Source: an uncultured Candidatus Poseidoniales archaeon
Lineage (GTDB): Archaea > Thermoplasmatota > Poseidoniia > Poseidoniales > Thalassarchaeaceae
Assembly (NCBI GenBank): GCA_902625325.1
Contig: CACOAW010000010.1
Location: 1 to 41,111 of the forward strand
DNA: 41,111 nt
Direction of reading: 5' to 3'
The notes beneath the pieces were generated by a model that saw only the letters and a list, made by a program, of their open reading frames with translations, was not told the DNA's origin and did no database searches. Both the position numbers and the translations under genes were made by a program. Positions 24,201 through 32,512 of the stretch are shown here, piece by piece (position 1 is the first letter of the stretch; the number at the start of each line of letters is the position of its first letter).

Positions 24201-27200
24201 CCCTAATGTTGTCGATTCCGAATCCGGCGTATCCGGCGTTTCCATTTACTCCGTCGTCATTGGAGTAGAACCTCCACGTGAAGGTGACCTCGGCTCCGGC
24301 CAGTGATGTACACTCGTTTGTCCACGCGATCGAATCCTCGGCTGTCGTGTTGAGGATATGAACATGGGTCAGATCAATCCTAGCCGTGTTCACCAGGTTG
24401 TCGGAGTCGAACCATGTGACGAAACCATCTTCACCGATGCCACCCGAGTGATCCCCGACATACTGGACCTCCTCGAAAAGGCCATTCTGGTCGAAGTCCT
24501 CGCAATAGTTGTAGACGGTTTCGGTGTAAGGATTGTACGCGTACCTCAGACCGTTGTCGTTCAAGTCTGTCCAACTGCCTCGTATCGTTCCATCGAATAC
24601 CTCTCCATTCTTGACCCAGGTTATCTCAAGGTAAGTGAAGTCTCGAACTGATTGGACGTTCCCGTTTCTGTCAGAAATATGATCACCCTCGGCGAAGTAG
24701 TCGAAGCTGAGGAAAGTGAAGTCCGCTCCGTTGTCTGTAAGTTCAATCGGCTCGAGTGTCAGGGTTTCGTTCCAGTTGTCACCATAACCATCCGAAGGGT
24801 GTCCTAGCCAATATGCTTGGTTCTTGAACACGCCTTGATTTTGGGGTAGCATATCGTTTGTCCCTGTACTATCATCCATTCTAGTACCGTTCTCTTCGCA
24901 GTCTGGCTGGTCGGGTTCGCAATCTTTGTCCTCACTCCAAATCGATAGTCCTGATCCGGAATCGGATGCGAAATCCTCCACTGCAATCAGTTCTGGCAGG
25001 GCATTCCGAACCTTCGCCTCCACATCGAAATCCACGAACGTATTACCCCAGTTCTGCACACCAACAGTGATGGGCATCTCCCCGGACGCATACCTTTCCC
25101 CATTGAGAAGGTTGAGCCATGGCTCCTCGAATAGGCCCGGATCGTACAGGTTCCTGACCGTAAGCTGGAACCGAGTCTCGTCATTGGTGCTGTCTTGGTC
25201 TGCCTGCCCCGAACCCAAATTGAAGTTAGAAAGAACGGTCGAGATGTAGTACGTGGTGTTGTCCAGGAAGTCGGCCGTCAGTTGGACCTGAAGGGACTCG
25301 CCAGCGAGAAGATCCAGATTCTCTAGCTGTTGGCTCTCGAAAGTTGAGGCGCCGAAATTTACGTCCCTGGTCCTGATGGATATGTTGTCAATTGCGAAAC
25401 CGTCCAGTCCCGAGTAGTCCAGGGATCCTTCTGGGCCAACGGTTCCCTCCAAGCCGCTCCTGAAACGGAATCTGATGTCGATGGTCTGTCCGGCATACGG
25501 AGTTAGATCGATCGAGTCTGCCATCTGGTCCTGGCCCCCGTCTTCCCAACATCCATAGAGAAGAGCGCAGGAATCTCTGATTCCCCCGGAGTCTGTGTAG
25601 TTGTTCCACATAGTGCTGTGGTAATCCCCGAAGTAGTTGAAATTGTAATCATTGTATTCGGGGTCGGGCGCGCTCGAGACTCTCTCTTCGATTTTGTACT
25701 TCCTCTCGTTGTCCCAGCCGCCATACCTCCAGACGGTCTCCCATCCACTGCCATCACTCCAAACCTCGATGCTGCAGGAGTCCTCGTACAGCCATCTCTC
25801 GATGACGTCATATGGTTCGTTCAAGAATAGTTCGAAGAAGCCAGCAGTGCATATTGCATCCATGTCCAAGAATGCTGCATCAGCACCGGATAGATCGATG
25901 CCCTCCAATATCAGGGCCTCGTCCATGTGGTTGTAGTAACCGGTATCGTCGGTGGTATTGCCGTCATCTAACTCGTAGGTGTGAGTTACTCCGGACCAGA
26001 AGTAGTTAGTTGGGTTGGTCTCAGCCTCCCAGTATGGATACGCAACGGGTCCATCCCAGGATTCGTTGTTTTCCTCGGGGTTGCCGTCCGCGGCGAGGCA
26101 TGTGTCAGTCCCGTTTGGCATGCATTGGTAGTCACTGTTGTTGAAGTGGACAACATCGTACTCTTCGTAGTCTTGGCTTATCCAATATCGATCATCGTTT
26201 ATGTGCCACGAGGAGTTCCCTAACTCATATTCGCCCGTGTACGAGTACTTGTTCAGAGTGGCTCCCCCATCGTTGATATTGGGCGAGTCGGTCTCGAAGT
26301 CGTTGAAGTAGACAACAGTGTCAGTACCGCCAAGTACCTCCCTGACCTCAAGGTCGACATCGAAGCTTCCACTTGATATGGGCATCAGACCTGTGTTCTT
26401 CACGGTGACGTTGACCCATCGATTACCCTCGCCGACGATGCTCTGGAATGTCGCAGGATCGGTTACAGACGGTTCAATCTCAACCCTGGTAATTCCGAGA
26501 TCATAATTATCTAAAACCAATACAGAAAGATAGTCACCCTGACCAGCATACCCCTGGGTATCCAACCACATGGCATTGTTAGAGAATCTGTATGTGTAGT
26601 CCTCCTGGCCGATTACAACCTCCAGTGCGCTGTTCTCGCCTCCCTGGAGCTGCCCTGGCATAGCCATGGTAGGCCTCCTTCCTACATCGAAAGAGAGAGG
26701 TGGCAGGTATCCGTCAGTATTTGGGTCTGCAAGCAGAATCTGCACGGTGTTCAGGGCTCTCAGGTTAGGCCTGAGAAGGAAGGTCTGGTTCTGAACCGTT
26801 GACTCCTGGGTATCCAAGAGGGTGAGGGATGTCGGGACGAAGAAGTCCAACTCCCCGTCCTGGTTAACGTCTGCAATGGTTACGGATGCTCCGAGGAAGT
26901 CTCCGAAGGCAACGTAGTTCTGCTTGTCCCATCCCGAGGATGTCTTGGTGGCGTATGACACGTTTCCTGTGATGCCGTCTACTGTCGCGATGATGTCTAT
27001 CTCATTGACCTCATCGTCGGGGTTGGAGTCTGCTATGTCGAACCCGTACATTGGGTAGTCGTGTTCAGCATCGAGTTTGAACTCGTGAATTGTCCCTGAG
27101 CCGGTTGGGTCCATCGGGTTGGGGAACTGTCCAGTGACGCAATCGTACTCGAGCACGGTCACATTGTCGAAGGTCCCCGCGGAGTATCCAACACCTGCAT

Positions 27201-28017
27201 TGAACGGGGGAGTTCTCAGAAGCCAGATGTCCAGATCCTCGCATTCTCCTGGAACCGGATCCCCGGTGAGAGGATTCGTAAGGAGGTCCTCGTTCCAATT
27301 ACCCAACTTGAGGTACTGATAGTAGCCGCTTGTGAGAGGAACCGAGATGGGCGTGTGCTGATTGGAGGGGAGGCTGTAGTCAGGCCCCTTGTATATCTGA
27401 ATGAACTGGTTGGCGAATGTAGCGTCAGTAGACGAGAATACAACATCGGTGTATCCGTCGTCATTGATGTCTCCGACATCGAAACCCGCGAGATATGGGT
27501 TGATTACGGTGATTGTTTCGAACATCTCCTCCCATTCGTTGACCCTCTTGTCGCATTCTCCCTTGAGAACAGTGAGGTTCGCTGGTCTGATGAACGATTC
27601 ACCGACGAACCTAACGTTCTGTTGGTAGTAGATGATGTCGTTAACATCGTCGCCGTCAACATCGGCTATCTCCACGCGATTTCCGTCGGCGACGTCTCTG
27701 AAACCTGCCCTGTACGAGTCGTTGTTGGATATCTGGACGTCCTGCCTATCCGCGAAGCCGCCGTTTCCATCGTTGTACAGGAAGCTAATGAAGTGTCCAA
27801 AGCCGCTGCCGGAGCCTATGTCATTATCCCCATCGCAGTCCAGATCTCCAATCGTGATGTAGAGGGGATCTCTCTGCACTGCGTATTGAGTAGTGTGGGA
27901 AGCAGAAGCATAGGGCACTGCCGAGACGAACAGTGAAGTCAGCATGAGGAACACCAGTCCTACTGCCCTCCTGCCGCTTCCATGCTTACGGTTTCCATTC
28001 ATACTTACGTTCATCAT
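21256..28017 (-). CDS. Giant cell-surface protein (2253 aa) with FG-GAP-like repeats and cytosolic tail
   Basis: A signal peptide (hydrophobic GLVFLMLTSLFVSAVPYASA) leads into several Ca-binding, FG-GAP/VCBS-like units in the first 400 residues: DLDCDGDNDIGSG, DVDGDDVNDIIYY, DINDDGYTDVVFS, DVNQDGELDFFVP. CARDB-like beta domains follow, e.g. WVNVTVKNTGLMPISSGSFD. Two MAM/jelly-roll-like domains end in FAIDNISI and FGIDNIRV. Next come an alpha/beta segment resembling GATase-like folds (NIDVAILSNPTDQNRLQ) and Ig-like repeats. One helix at about 2168-2191 precedes a 62-residue tail ending QNKGGGG. It is probably an adhesin or surface-layer-associated protein; function is inferred. Start is a tandem ATG at 28017; the in-frame ATG at 28002 is possible. 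Confidence 0.85.
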   Translation of the reverse strand: MMNVSMNGNRKHGSGRRAVGLVFLMLTSLFVSAVPYASASHTTQYAVQRDPLYITIGDLDCDGDNDIGSGSGFGHFISFLYNDGNGGFADRQDVQISNNDSYRAGFRDVADGNRVEIADVDGDDVNDIIYYQQNVRFVGESFIRPANLTVLKGECDKRVNEWEEMFETITVINPYLAGFDVGDINDDGYTDVVFSSTDATFANQFIQIYKGPDYSLPSNQHTPISVPLTSGYYQYLKLGNWNEDLLTNPLTGDPVPGECEDLDIWLLRTPPFNAGVGYSAGTFDNVTVLEYDCVTGQFPNPMDPTGSGTIHEFKLDAEHDYPMYGFDIADSNPDDEVNEIDIIATVDGITGNVSYATKTSSGWDKQNYVAFGDFLGASVTIADVNQDGELDFFVPTSLTLLDTQESTVQNQTFLLRPNLRALNTVQILLADPNTDGYLPPLSFDVGRRPTMAMPGQLQGGENSALEVVIGQEDYTYRFSNNAMWLDTQGYAGQGDYLSVLVLDNYDLGITRVEIEPSVTDPATFQSIVGEGNRWVNVTVKNTGLMPISSGSFDVDLEVREVLGGTDTVVYFNDFETDSPNINDGGATLNKYSYTGEYELGNSSWHINDDRYWISQDYEEYDVVHFNNSDYQCMPNGTDTCLAADGNPEENNESWDGPVAYPYWEAETNPTNYFWSGVTHTYELDDGNTTDDTGYYNHMDEALILEGIDLSGADAAFLDMDAICTAGFFELFLNEPYDVIERWLYEDSCSIEVWSDGSGWETVWRYGGWDNERKYKIEERVSSAPDPEYNDYNFNYFGDYHSTMWNNYTDSGGIRDSCALLYGCWEDGGQDQMADSIDLTPYAGQTIDIRFRFRSGLEGTVGPEGSLDYSGLDGFAIDNISIRTRDVNFGASTFESQQLENLDLLAGESLQVQLTADFLDNTTYYISTVLSNFNLGSGQADQDSTNDETRFQLTVRNLYDPGLFEEPWLNLLNGERYASGEMPITVGVQNWGNTFVDFDVEAKVRNALPELIAVEDFASDSGSGLSIWSEDKDCEPDQPDCEENGTRMDDSTGTNDMLPQNQGVFKNQAYWLGHPSDGYGDNWNETLTLEPIELTDNGADFTFLSFDYFAEGDHISDRNGNVQSVRDFTYLEITWVKNGEVFDGTIRGSWTDLNDNGLRYAYNPYTETVYNYCEDFDQNGLFEEVQYVGDHSGGIGEDGFVTWFDSDNLVNTARIDLTHVHILNTTAEDSIAWTNECTSLAGAEVTFTWRFYSNDDGVNGNAGYAGFGIDNIRVDDYTFDDDGTYTETVTGMDAAQKRVIDMGVHDFESGLYRIDLMTIYNNTDNSTNWFDKPEISQANNVSTILFEIANADITLLQADVLDCVADAVYSCVYSTNPQGQQSHNFAVPMLNGVIEGIYEVTMKIVDEDTGQTVYEEPSDNGPFVLDPHQRDQANWTAPYDLWFDSHTYNISFQSTLVGTGELSGNERFFSIEFLDNIDVAILSNPTDQNRLQRVKQDLSSMNKTYTQFEVVDWNTYGMEDWLEHYSKVLLPWQTDYNVEYGDYYELLGTPNPDNADLTMTETLISFMQKGGTLQVHLGPYYSDYEDIQNPNSPDRLPFGMNVVMRDHHNDTVDHRVLSENVSLIDPYHPLMSGIDPSSLSGINGGTHVALSALDLNQVKPDNIPQVCADGAPGGTEGGKISDGGTFHTIIRDSDNPSQSLLSTCNVQEGGMIITTIDVENPAVSQPFGGPNFAMLSNLLDFHLTPYPDGLEIAGEGFELTIDGEVQSIDVLTGAYARKAIKSSAELEFGFETDVPGIHADWLIESANGEAVTGWDGQSLGSENNHVHSSNSSQPATAIFCVPDENAELGCKIDAEWRIWLFLHDSYGNTRITNISLYTNDINADSTPPEAHIEIVEDSSFTDFVEFVGYQQTPTGKQDENGNWIMVDSPKYRVRLSDTGDTSIRFSSAKSSDIGTGIGKFTWSVNGDGDNVQSYELPGSQVEWTYTFRNLTAGENTIMVELTVYDKRDQRNEQPTRVFFEVVGEMFGDAPPEVQFDSIATADGESFNGLESDIINITGTVVDNDASADCDVKVEASLDDLSIFGKSDGIKTAQKALGRFDWQEGLCDGDQYFLTLNISHKYLETEGNVGVIHIKLTEGAYVVDDQITLYTVPRSNEEQDGNEGSSGGASTLMFAGIGALLLIAVLGATMMFMRGRGGSDQQDSVESFGGVEQMDPVEAYVQQLVAQGYEEQMARQYATQYYAQYYSQQNKGGGG

Positions 28018-28093
28018 AATAGTTCGGACTTTCCGACCACTCTTATGTATTACCGAGACGTGTTTTTTTGGTGCATTAAGGAATGTCGCCGAA

Positions 28094-28549
28094 TTACTTC
28101 ATCTCGAGCCAGCTTGGATTGGGGGAATAACTAACCTCTTCGCCACCGTAAACCTTCTCCAGCCTGCCCATAAGCCAAAGCCTATCCAGGAAAATCTCGA
28201 GATCGATTCTTTCTCTGTTCATTCTCTCTCCCAATAGAAGTTCAATTGTCCCGACATCCAAAGATGATTGCCCATGCTCCCTTACGATTAGTGTCAGGAG
28301 AATTTGGAGCCAGGACTCTGCCATCGGGTCGCCGGAGAGATTGTTATTGAGGGGTTCAGGGTCCTCAATCTCGTCCAGGAATTCCGTGATTGCCTTGATA
28401 TCCGGCTGAGTCTTCTTTGAGATTCCGTGCTCTTCGGCCTTAGACGCCAGATTGAGTTCGCCGACCTTCCTTACTATGGACGGGATTCTGGACGGATCAG
28501 GTGGGGGTCCGGGAAGTCCATTATCCGATTCGAGTTCGTCTTCTGCCAT
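28094..28549 (-). CDS. Conserved-looking hypothetical protein (151 aa)
   Basis: Not recognised. It is a soluble acidic protein with a Pro-rich N-terminus (LPGPPPDPSRIPSIV). A mostly helical middle follows, with AESWLQILLTLIVREHG and TIELLLGERMNRERIDLEIF. The last part, WLMGRLEKVYGGEEVSYSP, could be a wing of a winged-helix domain. No signal peptide or membrane helix is present. It begins 31 bp after the aconitase stop on the same strand, so it may be cotranscribed with it, and is followed by the giant surface gene. Start is ATG 28549. The sequence is non-repetitive with coherent amphipathic helices, supporting a real gene. Confidence 0.65.
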   Translation of the reverse strand: MAEDELESDNGLPGPPPDPSRIPSIVRKVGELNLASKAEEHGISKKTQPDIKAITEFLDEIEDPEPLNNNLSGDPMAESWLQILLTLIVREHGQSSLDVGTIELLLGERMNRERIDLEIFLDRLWLMGRLEKVYGGEEVSYSPNPSWLEMK

Positions 28550-28580
28550 TCTATAACCTCGATGCTTTGCGTGAGTGAAT

Positions 28581-31268
28581 TCAACCTTTTGCCAGATTCC
28601 TGAGGACCGTTTGCAGGATTCCTCCGTTTCTGTAGTACTCGACCTCTACTGGCGTCTCCAATCTGACAATGACCGGGAAGCTGACCACTGTCCCGTCCCC
28701 CTTCTTCGCTGTTACGATTATCTCAGAGAACGGAACGAGATCACCGGATGCGGGGATGCTGTAGAGCTCGGTGCCATCGAGGCTCAATGATTCTGCATCG
28801 CTCCCATCCGAGAATGCTAGTGGGAGAACTCCCATTCCCACCAAGTTGGACCTATGAATCCGCTCGTATGACTTTGCAATAACGGCCCTGACGCCGAGAA
28901 GAAAGGTACCTTTTGCAGCCCAGTCCCTGCTGCTTCCAGAGCCATACTGAGAGCCTGCCAATACCACTAGTTGCGTAGATTCCGATTGGTACCTCTCACT
29001 GGCTTCGTGTATGGAAACTACCTCGTTGGTTGGGAAGTGTGTTGTGAGTCCGCCCTCGGTTCCGGGTGCGGTCTGGTTCCTCATCCTGATGTTGGCGAAT
29101 GTCCCCCTGATCATTACTTCATGATTACCCCGACGGCTCCCGAAGGAGTTGAAGTCTCGAGGTTCGACTCCCTTGCTCATCAGGTACTTGCCCGCTGGTC
29201 CACTGCTCGGGAAGGCGCCAGCGGGACTGATGTGATCGGTAGTAACCGAGTCGCCAACCTTCACCAGGACCCTCGCATCCTCTATCGGTTCTACAGGAGA
29301 CGGTTCGGGTTCTATGCCCTGGAAGAAAGAGGGGAGTCGTATGTATGTGGAGTCTTCGTCCCAAGGGAAAAGTTCGCTTTCTTCACTAGGAATCGAGTTC
29401 CATCTGGGCTCACTCAAGACGTCTGAGTAACGTCTGACGAACATCTCCGGTCCAATGGCAGCTTCAACGGTTCTGCGAATCTCATCATCACTGGGCCAGA
29501 TTTCTGACAGCATAACAGGCTCTCCAGCAGTATCAAGGCCAAGGGGTTCCTTGCTGAAATCTATGTCCAATGTTCCTGCTAGAGCGTAGGCCACTACCAA
29601 AGGAGGGCTAGCTAGGTAGTTTGCCTTAATTTTCTGATGTATCCTTCCTTCGAAGTTTCGATTCCCGGAAAGGACACTGCCAACAATCAAATCTCCATCG
29701 TCTATTGCTTCCTCAATCTCAGGGTCGAGAGGTCCGGAGTTTCCTATGCAGGTGGTGCATCCGTAGCCAACTACACTGAATCCCAGAGAGTCTAGGTCAT
29801 CGGAAAGACCCGATGCGTCGTAGTACTCGGTAACCACTCTGCTGCCGGGAGCTAGACTGGGCTTAACCCAAGGCTTGATACTCAGTCCTTTTGATCTGGC
29901 GTTCCTAGCCATCAAACCTGCTGCAATCATTACACTTGGATTGCTGGTGTTGGTACAGCTTGTTATGGCCGCGATAACCACGTCTCCGTGATTTAATTCA
30001 CATCCTCTACCCTCCACGGGTGACGAGTCTGAGTTCCTACTGGGATCAATCCCATGACCCTGATGGCCCGTATCAGCATTTAGGCTAGTTCTCCAGTGAG
30101 TCTTCATTTCTGAGAGTGAGACTCTGTCTTGAGGCCTCTTTGGTCCAGAGAGTGAGGGCTCTACAGTACTCAGGTCTAATTCGAGATTCGATGTAAATTT
30201 GGGAGTAGTCGATGATTGTTCATAGAATAGTCCCTGCGCTGACAGGAATCGCTTGACATCCTCTACGTGGTCGGGGCCTCTTCCTGAGAGTATCATGTAG
30301 TCAAGAGTGGTCTGATCAACGGGGAAGAAGCCGCATGTTGCCCCGTACTCGGGCGCCATGTTTGCAATAGTGGCCCTATCTGGTAGACTCAGGCTAGCGA
30401 GTCCTTGACCATGGAACTCTACGAATTTTCCGACACAGCCGTGCTCCCTTAGCATCTCTACAATTCTCAGAGTCATGTCTGTCGCAGTGACTCCTGGTTG
30501 TAGTTCTCCTCTTAGGCTGAAACCTACAACCTCAGGGAGCAGCATGTAGATTGGTTGTCCTAACATAACGGCTTCTGCCTCTATTCCACCGACTCCCCAA
30601 CCAAGAACGCCCAATCCGTTAATCATGGTAGTGTGGGAATCGGTTCCCACTAGGGAGTCGGGTATCCAGGTTCCACCTTCCTCCCTAGCCACGCTAGCAA
30701 TCCATTCGAGATTCACCTGGTGGACTATCCCCCTTCCAGGAGGAACTGCCCTGAAGTTATCAAGGCTTAACTGTCCCCATTTCAGGAACTTGTACCTCTC
30801 TGAGTTTCTCTCATATTCTATCTCCAAGTTGCGCTCTCTTGCATCGGGAAAAAGTCCCGAAACGTCCACTTGGACGGAGTGGTCTATCACTAGGTCCACA
30901 GGAACTTGGGGGTTCACCTTCGCTGGGTCTCCACCTAGATCCTTCATTGCATCTCTGAGTGCCGCAATATCCACTATTGCTGGGACTCCCGTGAAGTCCT
31001 GTAGAATGACCCTACTTGGGCTGAATGGAATCTCCTCTGGCTTCATTTCTGGTGACCATGAGGCTATTCTCCTGACGTCTTCCTCGTTTATCAGGAACCC
31101 ATCACATTTTCTGAGGGCGGACTCAAGGAGGATCCTTATCGAGAAAGGTATCTCGTCTAACTTGCACAATCCCTCTTCCTCAAGGGTATGCAGGTCAATG
31201 AATCTGGCCATCGTGCCATCGGACTTGCTGAACTCTGACGCGGCACTGAATGGACTGCCATCCCCCAT
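28581..31268 (-). CDS. acnA: Aconitate hydratase, AcnA/IRP type
   Basis: A 4Fe-4S enzyme interconverting citrate and isocitrate in the TCA cycle. At 895 aa it is the full single-chain AcnA/IRP form. The three cluster ligands are Cys438 in TSCTNTSNP and Cys504 and Cys507 in YGCTTCIGN. Other signatures include QDFTGVPAIVD and DLVIDHSVQVD near the N-terminus, GVLGWGVGGIEAE in domain 1-3, and the domain 4 swivel region with YGSGSSRDWAAKG. Start is ATG 31268; a shorter start at residue 20 (MARFIDLHTLEEEG) is possible because the first 19 residues are not conserved-looking. No iron-responsive element can be claimed from the flanking sequence. Confidence 0.95.
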   Translation of the reverse strand: MGDGSPFSAASEFSKSDGTMARFIDLHTLEEEGLCKLDEIPFSIRILLESALRKCDGFLINEEDVRRIASWSPEMKPEEIPFSPSRVILQDFTGVPAIVDIAALRDAMKDLGGDPAKVNPQVPVDLVIDHSVQVDVSGLFPDARERNLEIEYERNSERYKFLKWGQLSLDNFRAVPPGRGIVHQVNLEWIASVAREEGGTWIPDSLVGTDSHTTMINGLGVLGWGVGGIEAEAVMLGQPIYMLLPEVVGFSLRGELQPGVTATDMTLRIVEMLREHGCVGKFVEFHGQGLASLSLPDRATIANMAPEYGATCGFFPVDQTTLDYMILSGRGPDHVEDVKRFLSAQGLFYEQSSTTPKFTSNLELDLSTVEPSLSGPKRPQDRVSLSEMKTHWRTSLNADTGHQGHGIDPSRNSDSSPVEGRGCELNHGDVVIAAITSCTNTSNPSVMIAAGLMARNARSKGLSIKPWVKPSLAPGSRVVTEYYDASGLSDDLDSLGFSVVGYGCTTCIGNSGPLDPEIEEAIDDGDLIVGSVLSGNRNFEGRIHQKIKANYLASPPLVVAYALAGTLDIDFSKEPLGLDTAGEPVMLSEIWPSDDEIRRTVEAAIGPEMFVRRYSDVLSEPRWNSIPSEESELFPWDEDSTYIRLPSFFQGIEPEPSPVEPIEDARVLVKVGDSVTTDHISPAGAFPSSGPAGKYLMSKGVEPRDFNSFGSRRGNHEVMIRGTFANIRMRNQTAPGTEGGLTTHFPTNEVVSIHEASERYQSESTQLVVLAGSQYGSGSSRDWAAKGTFLLGVRAVIAKSYERIHRSNLVGMGVLPLAFSDGSDAESLSLDGTELYSIPASGDLVPFSEIIVTAKKGDGTVVSFPVIVRLETPVEVEYYRNGGILQTVLRNLAKG

Positions 31269-31326
31269 AAACTCACCAAACTACACCGATAGTAAGGAGT
31301 ACATGAAGTTCACTAGGTTAAGTGAA

Positions 31327-32376
31327 TCAGTTGATTACGTTGGCAGATAGGATTCTGACCGGGTCCACGGGCCTATTGGAATTTGTATCCACCTTGCTGA
31401 TAGCATCGACGTGGTTCTGTCCGTCAATTACGTATCCATACACTGTATGACAACTCTCCCTGCTGCAATCCTTTCCTGCCTCCCAATCGAGATGGCCAGC
31501 AGATCCATCAGAAGGTACGATGTAGAACTGACTTCCGTCCGTGTTTACACCAGCGTGAGCAGCGGCCAGTGCTCCAGCGGTGTGCTTCAGGCCGTTCTCG
31601 TGTTCTTGGGGTATAGTGTAGTCCGTCTTGTCGGGACACTGTGACTCCGGCATCTGCTCGCCGTTGCACCAACCATAGTAGTGTGCAGCATATCCCCCAG
31701 AACCACCCATGCTCTCGATATCCCCTCCCTGAATCATGAATTCTGAGATCACTCTGTGGAACTCTATTCCGGCATAAGCACCGTTTTCTACATGGGAGAG
31801 GAAACTCTCAACGTGCATAGGTGCCTCGGCCTCGTACAACTCGACCTGTATCTCCCCCGTAATGGTCTGACCGTTCTGGACGTACTGCACCTCCATCGAA
31901 ACCGTAGGATTGTTCGTGTCATCTAAGAATTCGGAGACCAGCTTGACCGAGACCAATAGTCCCGCTAGAGAGATTATCATCACGAGCAGACCCAATGGGG
32001 TGGGGTTTCCCTGGTCAAACATCTGGAATCCGAGCCCCAATGAAATTGACTCTTCGTCCATCATTGAGGCAAGCTTGTTCATCTTTATCCGTGTTTCTTT
32101 GTTCTTTGAGTTTATCGAGAGAGCGTTGTTGTAGTTTCGATACGCCTTCTGCCAGTGGGCCTTTCGATTCTTGACGTCTATCAATCCTAATTCTGTCCCT
32201 GCATCTGCAGCCAATGCTAGGGTCTTTGCCCTCTGAGATTCGTTTTCGATACTCCCCCATGCAGACCTCAGCGCATTCAGGGCTGCTTCTGGGTCGTTCT
32301 TTTCACCGACAAAGGCCTCTGCATTGTCCCAAGCCTTCTGTAGTTCCGATGGTGTAGGCACGAGCCGTCGAAACAC
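31327..32376 (-). CDS. TPR - transmembrane - cyclophilin peptidyl-prolyl isomerase fusion
   Basis: A 349-aa protein. Residues about 10-112 are helical TPR-like repeats (AWDNAEAFVGEKNDPEAALN, AYRNYNNALSINSKNKETR). One membrane helix lies at about 126-148 (PLGLLVMIISLAGLLVSVKL). The rest is a cyclophilin-type PPIase: VELYEAEAPMHVESFLSHVE, then GIEFHRVISEFMIQGGD with the catalytic-type FHRVI...MIQGGD, then DGSQFYIV and VYGYVIDG. There are extra cysteines (YGWCNGE, SQCPDK, KDCSRESC) as in exported proteins. With no signal peptide and one helix, the TPR part is predicted cytosolic and the PPIase outside, where it could help fold surface proteins. Start is GTG 32374-32376; GTG at codon 6 is an alternative. 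Confidence 0.85.
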   Translation of the reverse strand: MFRRLVPTPSELQKAWDNAEAFVGEKNDPEAALNALRSAWGSIENESQRAKTLALAADAGTELGLIDVKNRKAHWQKAYRNYNNALSINSKNKETRIKMNKLASMMDEESISLGLGFQMFDQGNPTPLGLLVMIISLAGLLVSVKLVSEFLDDTNNPTVSMEVQYVQNGQTITGEIQVELYEAEAPMHVESFLSHVENGAYAGIEFHRVISEFMIQGGDIESMGGSGGYAAHYYGWCNGEQMPESQCPDKTDYTIPQEHENGLKHTAGALAAAHAGVNTDGSQFYIVPSDGSAGHLDWEAGKDCSRESCHTVYGYVIDGQNHVDAISKVDTNSNRPVDPVRILSANVIN

Positions 32377-32512
32377 CTCTCATTGAAAACCCCAGCGGAA
32401 GGGCTCCAGTACTAGATTGGTTGATTCCCTCATGGTAATGCATAAGACCCAGCGTCATCGCGGGGATTATGCGAGTAGCCGTTTTGTGAGAGCACTGGGG
32501 ACCAAGAGAGAA

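Noticed and set aside
27355-27936. 193-aa ORF antisense to the giant surface protein
   Set aside because: It mirrors the high-GC third positions and Asp/Gly/Val repeats of the coding strand, has no recognisable features, and the opposite frame is clearly coding.
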